DNA of 64,000 nucleotides from Clonostachys chloroleuca (lineage: Eukaryota; Ascomycota; Sordariomycetes; Hypocreales; Bionectriaceae). This document shows, one piece after another, positions 48,213-60,396 of the stretch. The notes below the pieces were generated by a model. It had not been told where the DNA came from, did not search any database, and was given only the letters and a program-made list of their open reading frames with translations. The position numbers and the translations under genes are program-made. Each line of letters starts with the position of its first letter. The first letter of the stretch is position 1. Location of the stretch: contig JBANAY010000001.1 in assembly GCA_037952775.1 (NCBI GenBank), forward strand, positions 3,348,001 through 3,412,000. Reading direction: 5' to 3'.

Positions 48213-49728
48213 TCATACCTTGGGCTCGGCATCACCCTCCTTCTTTGGCTCTTCATAATTTTCCACCTTCATATCTTTGAGTCCTAATTCCTCCTCCTCC
48301 TCCTCCGTTCGGTCATACTTCTCTCTCTGTATCTTGGGATCTGGGGCTGGCGGGTCGACGAGTGGCTGGACAAAACTGCTGGCAAATGGATCGGTGAGGA
48401 TGACGGTGAATATCTTGTCCCCCTTGATGGCGGCGTCCAGGCCGCCGAAGAAATCGTCCCACTGCGCTCTCTGGTCCGAGGCGAGGGAGTCGCCGCCGTG
48501 GGCGTTGGCCTCGAAGATCTGGCTGTGCAGGTCGTTGCGGACCTGGGTGAGCAGGCCCTCGACGGTGGTGAAGCGGCCGCCGAGGGTGCCCGGGTTGACC
48601 TCGAGCCGGAGCTCGGGGCACTGGAGCGCGCAGGTCTCGCTCTTCAGGATGTCGCGGGCGAGGTCCGTGGCGTCCTCGACCTTGAGGATGATCTTCTCGC
48701 CCTGCTCGGGGATCTCGCCCCCGGTCTTGACGTCGTTTGAGCGGTAGCCGCAGGCGTCGCAGACTGTGGACATGATGACGACTTGCTTGAAGTGGGGGAT
48801 GTCGACCATCTTCATGTGTGTCGTGCAGGGGTGCATGCAGCCCGGGCAAGTGGCCGGGAAGCTGTATACCTCGTCGGGGATGATCTCGCCGTCGGCTGTG
48901 AGGGCCTGTGTGGAAACGGCGGCATTGGGGTCGGCGGCGCTGTCGGCGAGTCCGAGGGCGGCGTTCTGCTCTGGGGTGCGGAGAAACTCCCGCTTCTCCC
49001 ACTTGCCGACGCCATCCTTGAGGTCGGGGGCGATGAAGGAGTTTCCAGCCGGGTCGTCGACGAAGACGCGGAAGGGGAATGCGTCGCCAAGGAGCATGGC
49101 GCGACCCTTGGCGATGATCTCGGCGATCTTGGGGTACACCTCGGGCGACTGTTCTTTCCGCGCCTCCTGGCCGAGTTCTAGGTCGTCGACAACGGTCGTC
49201 AGGAGACCCTCGACGTTTGTGAGTTGGCCTCGTCCGGCGGGGATCTCGAGGTCGAGCTCTATGAATTTGACGGTGGCGGTGTCTGACTTGACGACCTGGC
49301 GCTGGAAGTCGTCGAGGTGTGTTAATCGGAGCTCGTAGTGTGTTCCCTTGGGCTGGACGGTGCCGGCGGCTTGGATTTCGTTGTTCTGGAGGCCGCAGTG
49401 CTCGCAGGCGAAGGACATGATGACGACCTCGCGGAAGTAGGGGATGACGGTGAGGAGGAGCCTGGTGATTCCCTATACATTTATTAGAATTTAATCCGAG
49501 GAGAAATGACCATATCTGTGAGGTGCTGGGTAGTCTGAGGCGATCACTTACATTCTTACCACAGTTCATGCAGAGTGATTCGATTTCCTCCACCGGGGGT
49601 CTATCGTCTGATGCATCAGCTCCATTTGTGGCTGGCGCAAGGTCCTCGACCTTGTTCCCGATAGCCTGGAAGAACTGGTCAGGGTTCTGGGTCTTTGTGA
49701 CCTGATCGCTCTGGTCGTTGGCAGACAT
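48213..49728 (-). CDS. zpr1: Zinc finger protein ZPR1
   Basis: Exons 49728-49552 and 49472-48213 with a 79-bp intron (GTAAGT...TATAG, phase 0) encode 478 residues. The protein has the two ZPR1 modules: a zinc finger formed by CMNCGKNG...CEHCG, then ELDLEIPAGRGQLTNVEGLL; and a second finger CPGCMHPC...CDACGYRSNDVKTGG followed by LRLEVNPGTLGGRFTTVEGL. This tandem arrangement is diagnostic. ZPR1 is a chaperone for folding of elongation factor eEF1A in yeast and shuttles between cytoplasm and nucleus in growth signalling. The C-terminal tail is Glu/Lys-rich. A 471-codon frame starting at the same ATG but reading through the intron is an Arg/His-rich artefact. Confidence 0.96.
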
Positions 49729-50218
49729 TCTCGCTTGCGATTGAGGATAGCCTTGTCCCAGAGGTTTGCGATAAGTTGAGATGTGTGACTCGATGGAGGG
49801 GTCTGGAAATTTTTTGGAGGGGCAGCGCCAAGATTGGCGGGGTGATATGTCATGGTGGGTTTACGCGGGCGGACCCCTGGCGGCCGTTGCTTTCAATGGA
49901 TGCTTCAGGGCGCTGCTGAGGCGAGGCGGCTTCTAACACCATCCAGCACCCACCGAAGATTATCTACGGCTACCAGCTGAGGAAAATTCAGCCTGTAGGA
50001 GGTCAGCGATATTAGCAAGTGCTCGATTAGGAACGCGAGAAGGATAAAATCGAGAATCTGTAGTTACCTTCTTGAGATATGACACCCTTTCATCTCCCCT
50101 GTCGCAATTCTTGGAATACAGGTACAACATCTGTCGACTGACAAGCTCACTTGAGTACTGGTATGTTAGGCCTGAGGTGCCAAATAGAATGACGATAAGC
50201 TAGCCACGTGTTTCTCAC
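49729..50218. other. zpr1 promoter and rpr2-like 3' flank
   Basis: 490 bp upstream of zpr1. No distinct motifs were recognised except one CACGTG at 50205-50210, close to the end of the next gene. Confidence 0.5.
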
Positions 50219-50776
50219 TCATTTCTTCATAAAGTCTGCCAGGCTGAGAGGGTTGGACTGCTGCTGCCGTTGGCCAGAGAGCAAAGCCTGCAACCCTGCC
50301 TTTCTATTTTTCGCCCTCTTCTTGCTGCCTGCATTTGAGCTGAGTTTGAGCTGGTCTGGTCCAGTCCTGCCGGTTGCTTCAGCTAGAGACTTGGGTTTTG
50401 TAGAATGTGCTTTTCTAGACTTGTAGCGGACTGGAGCTATAGAGTCCGCCAGGCCAATTCGAGTCTTGCCATCGCACACTCCGCAGGTGATGATTTTGGT
50501 CATGGATTTGGCCATGGGTTTTGAGGGCTGTGGCTTTTTCCGACCATGTTTGGGCCTCTGTAACCGAAATGTGCTTCCTGTTCCAGGAATCATGATATTA
50601 CCACAAGCTCCGCAGACATGCTGCCGTTGGTGTTCATGGGGTGAGAGTTTGTGTTCGTACATCAGATCGCGGCGCTGGGCCATCAGGTGTGCAGCGGTCT
50701 CTGGGGCGGTCTCGTGCAGGAAATACGCCGCATCTGTGAGATACTCTATCGTCTTAGATAGCTGCGGGGTTTCCAT
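50219..50776 (-). CDS. RNase P/MRP protein subunit of the Rpr2/Rpp21/Snm1 family
   Basis: An intronless frame of 185 codons starts METPQLSKTIEYLTDAAYFL. A helical N-terminal region with LMAQRRDLMYEHKLS is followed by a four-Cys zinc site CGACG...CGVCDG, separated by a basic stretch (RPKHGRKK). The C-terminus is strongly basic. This layout fits the Rpr2 domain of RNase P, which trims tRNA 5' ends, and of RNase MRP, which cuts pre-rRNA. Which of Rpr2 and Snm1 it corresponds to cannot be told from the sequence alone. It lies in tandem with zpr1 and CZIB on the minus strand. Confidence 0.85.
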   Translation of the reverse strand: METPQLSKTIEYLTDAAYFLHETAPETAAHLMAQRRDLMYEHKLSPHEHQRQHVCGACGNIMIPGTGSTFRLQRPKHGRKKPQPSKPMAKSMTKIITCGVCDGKTRIGLADSIAPVRYKSRKAHSTKPKSLAEATGRTGPDQLKLSSNAGSKKRAKNRKAGLQALLSGQRQQQSNPLSLADFMKK

Positions 50777-51063
50777 GGCTGATGAGAACGCGTCGGTATC
50801 TAGTATGTAGACTCGGGGAGCGATGCGAGACCGTAAAATGTTGCTGGTGCAGAATCAAATCCCCTGTTCGACAGGCGTGGGGCTCACCTTGATGGCCAGC
50901 CTTAATCTTACCCTGGACCAGCCAAAGAGTATAAGAAGATGCATTTCCCCCACGAGGCTTGATCTTTATTGCAATATCTCTTTTGGCAGTAGACCAATCG
51001 GATTATGAGAATAATCGGTTTACTTGATTTTTTTCCCTTCGGGTTTGAACATCTACTGTTTGG

Positions 51064-51792
51064 CTAGGCTCGACGAATCTCCCAAGTGAGGTCCTTGATG
51101 CTCACTTCATCCCCCGCTTTCTCATCATAATCAAACCACTCGCCATCTACCAGTTCGATGGCCGTGAATTTTGTGTTGGAATCAATGCCTTCCGCGAGCC
51201 ACTCCCCCTTGAAGAATTAGAGTGTTAGCCTTACGCTCCAAAAACAGCGACTATTGTATAATGATGGGACCATACCTCGGGGTGGAATTCTGTGAATTCA
51301 AGGCCACGGCAGTCAAACTCGATGATCTTTTGCTTCTTAGGTGGCTCTGCCTGCTCATATGGTGTGGCTGCAGCCTTAATGGAGGCGGAAGCTTCTCGCT
51401 GGTGATGATAATATTAGCCTCACACAATCCAGGACTAATATCGCAGCACTCAATATTCCGAACCTTGCAGTTCTTGCACTTCCAAACGAAGTTAGCCTCG
51501 CCCCTGCTCCCGCTCAGTTCATTTGCCTCCTGGATTATCCCGTAAGTAGCTGCCCGAGTAAGCGGGGGAGCATCTGGCTCATACAAAGCGGTTGACGCCA
51601 ACCGTGTTGGCATGAGTCTCGCGACAGGAGGTACATTGCACCTTGAACATGAACCAGAACGGGTTTTCCTCAGTATCCTGGGGCCGTAGGTTTGTCACTC
51701 TGCCACGATTAGCATCTTGCTAGGCTGGTGTCTTTGAATGATGGTAAGGTTGCATACCCATTGAGCTCAGCGGTAAGAACAAGTGTAAACAT
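51064..51792 (-). CDS. CZIB/UPF0587 (DUF866) zinc-binding protein
   Basis: Five exons on the minus strand: 51792-51758, 51699-51585, 51529-51464, 51398-51276 and 51207-51064. They give 160 residues, the same length as human CZIB. Introns are 58, 55, 65 and 68 bp; the third uses a weak GTTCGG donor. The protein starts MFTLVLTAELNGVTNL and has the two zinc pairs CTSC and CKNC. GSRGEANFVWKCKNCK and DCRGLEFTEFHPEGEW are typical of the family, and it ends with WFDYDEKAGDEVSIKDL. Its biochemical role is not established; it is a small soluble zinc protein. It shares a 338-bp promoter region with the divergent mitochondrial gene. Single-frame ORFs miss this gene because of the dense introns. Confidence 0.92.
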
Positions 51793-52130
51793 TTCGGCAA
51801 AATTAAAAACCAGAAGACCTCGGCGGTTGTCTGGAGATATTTTGTATATTGAACACCGAAACTCGACTTCCTCGCTGCTGGTTTCCGACCTGGATGTAAG
51901 TGGTGTAGGAGCACCATCCTTGGGCCGATGGTGAACCAATTGGCAGCACGTGACTCGCACGTCTGGCTATGGCCCACTTGCCCACCGAGATCATTCCACT
52001 TTCTATTCGTGCTTTCGACGGGAAGAGCGACAACCGAGTGCTTTCGAACGACATTGCGCCAATTGATTGCCCGACATACATTTGCGGCGCCGCAGAGACT
52101 ATGGGCGAACGAACGCCTTGTCCTTGATCG
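51793..52130. promoter_or_regulatory. Shared divergent promoter of CZIB and the mitochondrial protein gene
   Basis: 338 bp between two divergent ATGs. No named motif was recognised. Confidence 0.5.
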
Positions 52131-54185
52131 ATGCAGTCATTATGGGCGACAGCCAGGCGGGCCCATCGTTGCGGCCACAGGGCATACAGCACATCTGTGG
52201 CTGGCCTTGGTCGCCGAGTGACGAATACGCCGCACCGAAAACCGACATTTCCCGACATCTTCACGGCATGTTACAGTTCTCTTTTTGCCTCGGCGGCCCT
52301 AATTGATGCCGCCTCCAAGTGCGAACGGAGACGGGAGCTCGACCGGCAGGTGGAGGATGTTCAGCGTGACTTGGGCAACTTGCGAAAACAAGATATGGCC
52401 TATTGGGTTGAATCGAGCATCGAGCGTCTGACTGATGACCAAATGGATCATGCTTGGAATTGTCTAAGGGACATATATTCTAATCGACCCTACTTCAAAG
52501 AGATGCACAAGCCAGCCCGGCTGCGCAGGTCTGCTCTGCGGGCGGGATTACAACGGGACCTCTATAACTGCGCCGAGACGACCTTGGGCCTCTCGTTACG
52601 GAACCGGGCTACTGGTGGCCTGAGACTTGCTGCCGCCTATGAAGAAGTGAGCGATCAAATAACACGCCGAGATCCCCTTTCAAAGGTCCACCTTGAGAAT
52701 TTTGGTAAAAGTATCAGGAACATGGCTGAGAAGCTACTGTTGCGTGCCAATGCTCGATCTTCGGACTCTACCCCATCACCATCGTATGATGAAGCTATGC
52801 GCTTACTCGACTCTGGATACCCGTTCTATCAACTTCGAAGCATTGACATGGAGGCGGCTAAACTGAATACCGTTAGGATCAATCAAGCCAACAGGGTCGC
52901 CATAAATCATCGCGGAATTGGGACCAAGGAAAAGATAGGAAGGGTTTGCTATAACCTTCTCATCTCGGCATATCCGCCGGATATGCATACGTTCAACTCC
53001 CTGATGATCGAGCTTGATGGCGTGCACCTTACTGTCTTCTCGGAGCAAATCATCCACAGCTTTTTCTTCGAAACATATCTAAAGCCTACGCCAACAACTT
53101 TCGCTGCGATTCTTTCCCACTACACCTTGACAAAGAATCATGGAAAGTTCATGCGGACCATCGCGAGTATAGTTGGCCTTGACCCCAAAAGTGGTGCAAA
53201 AGTACGACGATTCCACATAGATGCTGCACTGGATGATCCCATTTATCGTCGCTGGGCTATGAATACCCGTGACAGAACTTTGCTTGGTGACTACGTCTAC
53301 GAGCACTTGCCGCTGAACCGTCTTGTTGTAGAGGAGATCTTGAGGGGCCTGATTCATTTTCATATGATACCGGAGGCGATCACTTTTTTCACGACCTGCG
53401 TCCGTAGGAACGTGGATATTACGACGACGACAATCAGGCAAGTTTTCGATGCGTGTGTATGGACTTTGGACTGGTCTGCGGGGGTGAGGCTTCTTCAAGA
53501 GATCTCCAAGCACGTTCATTTATGGAAGGTTCTGATGAAACTTTGCGATTACAAAACCAGAGCCCATCTGATTGATAGAACGTATTCTATCTTCGACATG
53601 GTCGGAATGGGAGGAGCAAGTCGACAAATATCGCCTGAGCGACTGGCCGACCTCGAACTCTCATCCAACAAGCTCTTAAAACTCAAAGCTAAGGTTACGA
53701 GAAGTGCTTCTGGTTTACCACAACACTTACAGCCCACTCGAGAACGGGGCAGCCTTGAGCTTGACGAGGCCCTAAGGCAATCCTACAGCAGGGCGCTGCA
53801 AATAGAGAGTCTCTGGAAGGAGATTACCCGTGTGAGGAAGACTTTTGTGTCTATCGAAAGCAAGTTTTTGAAATATCCATTTACTCTCGAAGTTCGGGCC
53901 TGGATGGCAGATCGGATCGGTCACGATGCCCTTGAGCGATCTAATTTGCTCTTCACTGAGATACAGGAAAGCCTTGAACAGTGGGACCTGATAGAGCAAA
54001 AGTCGGATCTACAGCGGCGGCGGACCTCAACAGTCTCGGAAAGGCTGCACGCCGGCGAAGCTACGCGACCTGAGAATGAAACTCAAGCTCACACGCCCCT
54101 TCTCTCCGATTTGGTAGCCAGGTCCACCGGTTGGGGTACCCAAAATGTGGTCATGAATGTCAAAGTTGGGACAAGCCATGAATGA
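52131..54185 (+). CDS. Probable mitochondrial protein, PPR-like helical repeat family
   Basis: An intronless frame of 684 codons. The N-terminus MQSLWATARRAHRCGHRAYS is rich in Arg, Ser and Ala without acidic residues, a typical mitochondrial presequence. The body is helical throughout. Segments such as PDMHTFNSLMIELDGVHLTV, KPTPTTFAAILSHYTLTKNH and ITTTTIRQVFDACVWTLDWS have the spacing of pentatricopeptide-type helical hairpins, which suggests a fungal organellar RNA-binding or translation factor. The exact orthologue is not recognised. The C-terminal 120 residues contain coiled-coil-like charged helices. It is divergent from CZIB. Confidence 0.75.
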   Translation: MQSLWATARRAHRCGHRAYSTSVAGLGRRVTNTPHRKPTFPDIFTACYSSLFASAALIDAASKCERRRELDRQVEDVQRDLGNLRKQDMAYWVESSIERLTDDQMDHAWNCLRDIYSNRPYFKEMHKPARLRRSALRAGLQRDLYNCAETTLGLSLRNRATGGLRLAAAYEEVSDQITRRDPLSKVHLENFGKSIRNMAEKLLLRANARSSDSTPSPSYDEAMRLLDSGYPFYQLRSIDMEAAKLNTVRINQANRVAINHRGIGTKEKIGRVCYNLLISAYPPDMHTFNSLMIELDGVHLTVFSEQIIHSFFFETYLKPTPTTFAAILSHYTLTKNHGKFMRTIASIVGLDPKSGAKVRRFHIDAALDDPIYRRWAMNTRDRTLLGDYVYEHLPLNRLVVEEILRGLIHFHMIPEAITFFTTCVRRNVDITTTTIRQVFDACVWTLDWSAGVRLLQEISKHVHLWKVLMKLCDYKTRAHLIDRTYSIFDMVGMGGASRQISPERLADLELSSNKLLKLKAKVTRSASGLPQHLQPTRERGSLELDEALRQSYSRALQIESLWKEITRVRKTFVSIESKFLKYPFTLEVRAWMADRIGHDALERSNLLFTEIQESLEQWDLIEQKSDLQRRRTSTVSERLHAGEATRPENETQAHTPLLSDLVARSTGWGTQNVVMNVKVGTSHE

Positions 54186-55684
54186 GGCTTACAGCGGATG
54201 AGATAATGATGACGGACTTTCGGTTTGGGGTAGGCGGCTCCTTCTGCCCATCTCAAGCAAACATGTACGAATAAACCCTTTCTTTCCAAGCGCAATTGTA
54301 TATAAGATGAGGCGCGTGTCATTTTACCTGTAATTTTTTAGGCGCCGGGACATCATCAAGATGGGAATAGAGTAGACCTGTTGCATAGAGCACAGGGCAG
54401 GGATCACACCGATCCGTATCTGGTACATATCATAGAGTCACACAAATACAAGGCATTCCAATTCGTTTTGTCGTCATGCGCATAAAAATGATATAATCTT
54501 GCGCCGACACTTTGTGGTCGCTTATTCCCCCTCCACACCCTTTCTTGACATGACGTAGCGTCGACACAACGGGAGGTACCTACAAGGTTCCACTGGACCA
54601 ACCGAGGTGCTGCTCAGCTCAACGGGGTTTTACGGCGGACTGGCTGCTAAGACCCGTCATTCCTCCCGTCGCTTCCGCCTTCTCCCTCGTTATCAGCAAG
54701 TATGTGGTAGTAATAAGTTCTTGCCGTGCTGAGGGTGAGGCCGCAGGAAAGACGTGAATGGTGGTCAGTGACATGTGAATCAAGAACGAAACGTGATTGG
54801 CCGTTTCGTGAAGCGCGGTTGGTCTCAAAAATCCATAGCGATGTCTCGATCAATCTGCGTGCAGGGGCTTCTGTCTGGCTTTGAGCCCCGCGCCCAATCA
54901 GACGGCTCAATTCACGGCCTTGGCCCCGGTTGATCTTGGATTAAGATAGACTGTTTTCACCCCTCCATTCCAGCGAGGTTTCAATGGCCGTGGCGTTCCA
55001 GGTTGCTTCGACCAGCTGGCATTTGGGGTGCTCAGTAGGGTTGCCCAGTGCCTGCTAGGGGCCAGGTAGCTGTACGTATCGCCTGGAGTTCCCCACCATC
55101 CCTCCATCCAGGCGGTTCCATTGACAGCTGGCGGCGGTTCTCGCTCGGTGGTTAGCATGGCTAGCTAGTAGCTGAGGTGGCTACCGCCGGCCTATCGTCC
55201 AAAACCTATCCCAAGGCAGGTACTACCCAAGGCTGGGTCCGCACGATACTGGTTTTATGGAGGGGGCTCCATCAGACTGCTCCATCAGCTCCTTCTCTCG
55301 AGAAAGGAGAAGAAAAATCAAATTCCAGGGCTCGTTCCACTGCGACCGCGACCAGAGACCGTGTCAAATACCCCCCAAAAAAATCATATGAGATGCAGTT
55401 TTTGCGGCTCACCGACTTCGCAGGCGCCGACATATCGTAGTTTGGGCCTTGTTGGTGTCAGGTGACCCCCCTGTGAGCTGACCTCGCGACCTGCAAAACG
55501 CACCGCCCTGCACTTGGACCCCTACATGCTCCTTGTCATTGTGGGGGTTAGTGCTTCTGAGTAATGCCGAGTGCCAGGAACCATTGCTGAGTTCTTTTTT
55601 CTTTCTCTTTCATCTTCGAATTGGCTGACTGCTGCCATCCGCTCATTTTCACACGTCGATAACTGCTTGGATACCGAACCTATC
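54186..55684. other. Spacer upstream of the GDE1-type gene
   Basis: 1.5 kb without a supported gene. By eye I see no CACGTG phosphate-response core before the GDE1-type gene. A T/C-rich leader begins near 55590. Confidence 0.5.
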
Positions 55685-58600
55685 ATGAAGTTTGGTCGGA
55701 AGTCTGTGAAGCTCCGCTGGTCCCGCCCCAAGAGGTTTTCTGTGCTCCAGAAACTGACATTTTCATCAACAGCCTTCCTCGGAATCAGGTGCCCGAGTGG
55801 GCAGCCTCTTATATCAACTATAAGGGTCTGAAGAAGATCATCAAAGGCGCATCGGAGAAGGTGAAGAATGGAGAGCAGGTGGATCCAGCAGGTGGGAGGC
55901 CTTGTCTTGGCTTTTGTCGGGGCTGACCCCATCCCCTAACTTGCCCGCAGAGTTCTTTTTCGCCCTGGACCGAAATCTCGAGGATGTAGACAGCTTCTAC
56001 AACAGGAAGTTTGCTGATGTTTGCCGACGGTTGAATCTACTCAACAACCGATATGGGCGGGTCCCGGATGTGGTCGACAGCATGGACCAAGATGAGGTGG
56101 AGGAGGTAATGGGCGCCCTGTTGGACTTGCGCAACCAGCTGAGGAATCTCCAGTGGTTTGGCGAGATCAACAGGCGCGGGTTTGTCAAAATCACCAAGAA
56201 GCTCGATAAAAAGGTGCCGTCCATCACCACACAGCACAGATATATATCCACCAAGGTGGACCCCAAGCCTTTTGCCAAAGATGGAAACATCGGTAGGCTC
56301 TTGGCTGACATCAATCGCTGGCTATCAGTTCTCGCAGATGCCCAGAACATGGACGATGCGAGATCAGATCGGTCAAGCCGTTCCTTGGGCCGAGCCTCAT
56401 CCAGGGCCATGGTCATTCTGCCTCAGTCTCAGCTCGATGTTTTGGACCAAGCCGTTCGGAAGGACGACGTGGAAGCGCTTAAGAAGAGCCTCGAGGAGGC
56501 GAAGCTGATGGAGGATGATTCTTTTCACACGATTTACTTGAATCTCCTCCAGCGATCTATTTCTGCACGCGCTGAAGCTTGCATTCTTCATCTCCTGGGT
56601 CGCATCACAACTCTTGATGAACCTGAAGACATCAATAACCGCAACTGTATTCACCGACTTGTAATCCACATTGGCCGCACGAAGGCGTCGTCGTCAACCA
56701 AGGACTCGAGCACTGGTCAGGTTCCAGTTGGTGCGCAGTTCAGCAATAGGCACATTCAACCCCCGGTCTCTTCTTCAGTGGCCATAAGAGCACTCAATGA
56801 CACAGAGGCCGTCGTTGGGCAAAAGGACGACGAAGCTGTGAAACTTTTTATCTTCTTGCTTGATAATTTGAAAGACAGTCACAAGAATGGCCTTGCGGCT
56901 CGTGATTCGTTTGGCCGACTCCCGCTCCATTACGCAGCCCAATACGGATTGTTAGTTGTATCACAGACTATTATGGCCAAGATGCAACAATGGAACCAAT
57001 TCGACGCCAAAAACGGAATCGATGCTCCCGAGTGGCAGGACCTGGACGGTTTCGCCCCTCTTCATCTTGCTGTCATTGGCGGTCACCCCCTTACGACAAA
57101 GGCTCTTCTTCAAGGAGAGGACTGGGATGGACCTAGCGAATCTAAAGCTGAGATTCGAAAGACGGTTTCTAAGTCTGGCGCCGTTTTGGCCATCGCGAGC
57201 AAAGCTAATTATAACATCATCGTCGAGATGCTTATCAAGGCCGGTGTTGATGTCAACTGGAAGGACAAGGACGGAGAGACTGCGCTGCACCTGGCCGCTA
57301 GATTCGGCCATCTCGAGAGCGCAGAGGTGCTCGTCAAAGGTAGCGACTCTCAGAAAGCCGACCTGGAAGCCAGTGAGAATACTTACGCCTGGACCCCTTT
57401 GCACGTTGCGGCGGTGGACGGCCACCTCCCCATTGTGAAGCTGCTCGTCGAGTCTGGAGCCAATGTGTCTCGCCCCGATTCTTCAGGATGGACTGCGAAA
57501 GAGCATGCAGCTTTACGCGGTCATATCGATATTGCGAAACTGTTAGCGGAACATACCACCGAAATTGATCTTGCCACAAGACCTGGAAACGGACCATACT
57601 TGACACCTGGAGAAACTTCCTCGGTTGATGGACGGAAATCAAATGGAAACGGCAGAACCACCTCGCCAGCTCGACGAGCTGAGCCTGTCAAGACTTTTGG
57701 CCACCGTTACCTCACCAACGAATGCCTTGTTCATGTGGCACTCGGTAGTCTGGACGTCCGTAAGCCGACAGAAGCGGTATACCTGGACCGAGTCCCTTTG
57801 ACAGAGGCACACAACACTCAGTTGGATACAGCTCTGTCTGTCGTTGTTTCAGCCAGCGGAGCTCAAGGAGAGCCTACAATTCTTGATCTTCCAGTCCAGG
57901 AGAACATTGCAACAGAGCCAATCATTTTCACAACCACCAATGCTTCAGCTGTTAAATTGTTTTTCGACATTGTACCGACATACTCGGGGAATGAGAAGAA
58001 CAAGATTGGTCGTGCTGTTGCTCTTCTGTCGTCCGTCAAGCCTAACCTCGGCTCTAGTAGGATGAACTTGCAAGGCGACGTATGTGTTCCCATCATTTCA
58101 AGCACGCTAGATGTCATTGGCACGGTAAACTTCAACTTTCTCGTCATCACGCCTTTCCACCATCCCAACATGGAAATTACATCGCGACAGACATATTGGA
58201 AAAAGTTAGATTCGACGATGGTCATTGGCCATAGAGGCCTCGGAAAGAATATGGCGTCGAATCGATCCTTGCAACTTGGCGAGAATACTCTGCCTTCCTT
58301 CATTGCAGCCGCCAATCTTGGTGCCCAGTATGTCGAATTCGATGTTCAGTTGACCAAAGATCACGTCCCTGTCATCTATCACGACTTTCTCGTCAGCGAG
58401 ACTGGCATAGATGCCCCAGTTCATACTCTGACACTAGAGCAATTCTTGCATATCAACCCAGATAGTGCGCGTCAAGGACATGAAGGACAAGCAAAGAAGG
58501 ATATGATCTCCCCGAAAGAACCCACGGGAAGGAATCGTAGTAACAGTTTCACACCCATGCGCTCTCAATCGATGGGGTATGCCGGCTCGGGCTCATCCAA

Positions 58601-59346
58601 GGAGATGGATGAGCGCATGAAACACACCAGAGATTTCAAGGAGAAGGGTTTCAAAGCCAACTCGCGGGGCAACTTCATCCAAGCGCCATTTGCAACCCTG
58701 GAGGATCTTTTCCGCAGGCTTCCAGAGCACATTGGCTTCAACATCGAGATGAAATACCCCATGCTGCACGAAAGTGAGGAGCACGAGATGGACACCTATG
58801 CCGTCGAGCTCAACTCCTTCTGTGACACAGTGTTGTCGAAAGTCTATGATCTGGCGGGTGAACGTCACATCATCTTCAGTTCATTCAACCCTGATATCTG
58901 TCTCTGCCTGAGCTACAAGCAACCTTCCATCCCGATCCTCTTCCTCACGGACGCTGGGTGCTGCTCCGTCAGTGATATCAGAGCATCCTCACTTCAAGAA
59001 GCAATCAGATTTGCAACTCGATGGAATCTTTTGGGTATCGTCTCAGCCGCAGAGCCCCTTATCAACAGCCCTCGCCTGGTGCGAGTTGTAAAGGAGAATG
59101 GGCTTGTATGCGTAAGCTATGGAACTTTGAATAATGATCCCTTGATGGTTCAGGTTGGTTTCTCGATGCTTCAAGTTTACTCGTGCTATCATCATGCTAA
59201 CTAATGAAAAATAGCGCCAAGTTACTCAAGGAATTGACGCCGTCATCGTGGACAGTGTCCTTGCTATTCGCAAGGGATTGACCATTGGTGAAGAGACAGG
59301 CAACGTGCCAACGACGGACGTTCCGAGTTCAGGTGAGGAGGCCTAG
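55685..59346 (+). CDS. gde1: Glycerophosphodiesterase GDE1 type (SPX-ankyrin-GDPD)
   Basis: Four exons: 55685-55701, 55773-55891, 55951-59153 and 59215-59346, with introns of 71, 59 and 61 bp, encode 1156 residues. The first coding exon is only 17 nt and uses a GTCTGT donor, but the join gives MKFGRNLPRNQVPEWAA, the standard SPX opening. The SPX domain (1-200) is followed by ankyrin repeats (about 330-560: GETALHLAARFGHLESAEVL, WTPLHVAAVDGHLPIVKLLV). A GDPD domain (about 800-1150) follows. Its catalytic set is intact: GHRGLG near 805, GENTLPS, EFDVQLTKD near 841, IYHDF and NIEMKYP. This favours an active Gde1, which releases glycerol-3-phosphate from glycerophosphocholine, over the CDK inhibitor Pho81/NUC-2, where the GDPD part is degenerate. 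The SPX domain senses inositol pyrophosphates and so phosphate status. Confidence 0.93.
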
Positions 59347-60376
59347 ACTCGACGTTTGATACTTCTCTTTTCTTTTTACTCTCCCCTTCCCGGAGTCTAA
59401 TAGGGTAGGAGGAATTCAGGAGCGAGACAACTAGAGCTAAAATCTATTGTCTGTTTGCATCATGCCCATCTCTCCACATTGCATTCTTTTTGATGCTCTG
59501 GCATCCGGCCACGCCGAGGCTTAGATGGGTTCAATAGAAGAAATAAGAGACATGTGTATTGGCTTGCCGCATGTGTCAGTACTGTTTGAGGCGTTTATCC
59601 GTTGAAATTGGACCCTGTGACTTGCGTGATGAACTGGGCGATGGGGCGTCCTCTAGCCTGCGATCTAGAAATTGAGTGGCGAATGGCTGAGTGTGCTGCA
59701 AGACAGGAGAGGTGATAATTCTCGAGCAGGTACCCGATGGGCCTGGAGTTCGAGACGGGGCGGCAAGACAAGACATCAACCATCTCACTGACTTGGCTGT
59801 CTCGCCTGCCCACCAGGTCCCATGCCGTTATTAGCTAGGTAGTAGGAAGGCTGCGTACGTACTTTTGGGAGTTGCCTTCGGGTGTGTGTCGAGAGATTGC
59901 ACCCAGTCCGTGAGTTGCAAAGTGGGGTTGGGCGTGTTTTCTTTTCTTTTTCCTTGGGCGCCGGTGGGGAGGGAAGAGCCAGCGCTGGCTGGTTCTGCTG
60001 CTTGCCGTAGGTTGGTTCCATGGCGATCCGGGCCTGGTCGCTGGCGTCATTCGAGGTCTGGGTATCGAGAGAGACATCCTTCGAAAAGCAAATTAGCTAG
60101 ATAAGCGAGTCAGAGCGTCAGCAGCTAGCCGGAAGGCTAGCCACGTCCTTTGGTGGCTTTCGCTCTCGTCCTGTTGACGCCTCTGTTTTCTTTTTCCTCC
60201 AAGCGTGGCTGGCATGGCTTAACGGCGCGCGGAGTGAGTTGGAAGGCTAGGACTCCGAGTGGTGGAAAGTACGAGCGAGGGTGAGACAAACAGACAGCTC
60301 ATCCCTCCTGCCAATCAGTGAAGCTTATTGGAAAAGATTTTGTTCAGCTTGAGTGTAGGGGTGAAGAGGAGAAGTA

Positions 60377-60396
60377 GGGGGGGGGGGGGTGGGGGG
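60377..60396 (+). repeat. G-rich homopolymer tract
   Basis: A run of 13 G, then T, then 6 G. It is a low-complexity tract and shows that not all long G runs are collapsed in this assembly, though its true length is uncertain. Confidence 0.9.

Noticed and set aside
48800..49181. Several Gly/Val-rich and Ala-rich plus-strand frames inside zpr1
   Set aside because: Shadows of the GC-rich minus-strand gene.
48313..49728. 471-codon frame starting at the zpr1 ATG
   Set aside because: It reads through the intron into a second frame, giving an Arg/His/Pro-rich artefact; the spliced version gives perfect ZPR1 zinc modules.
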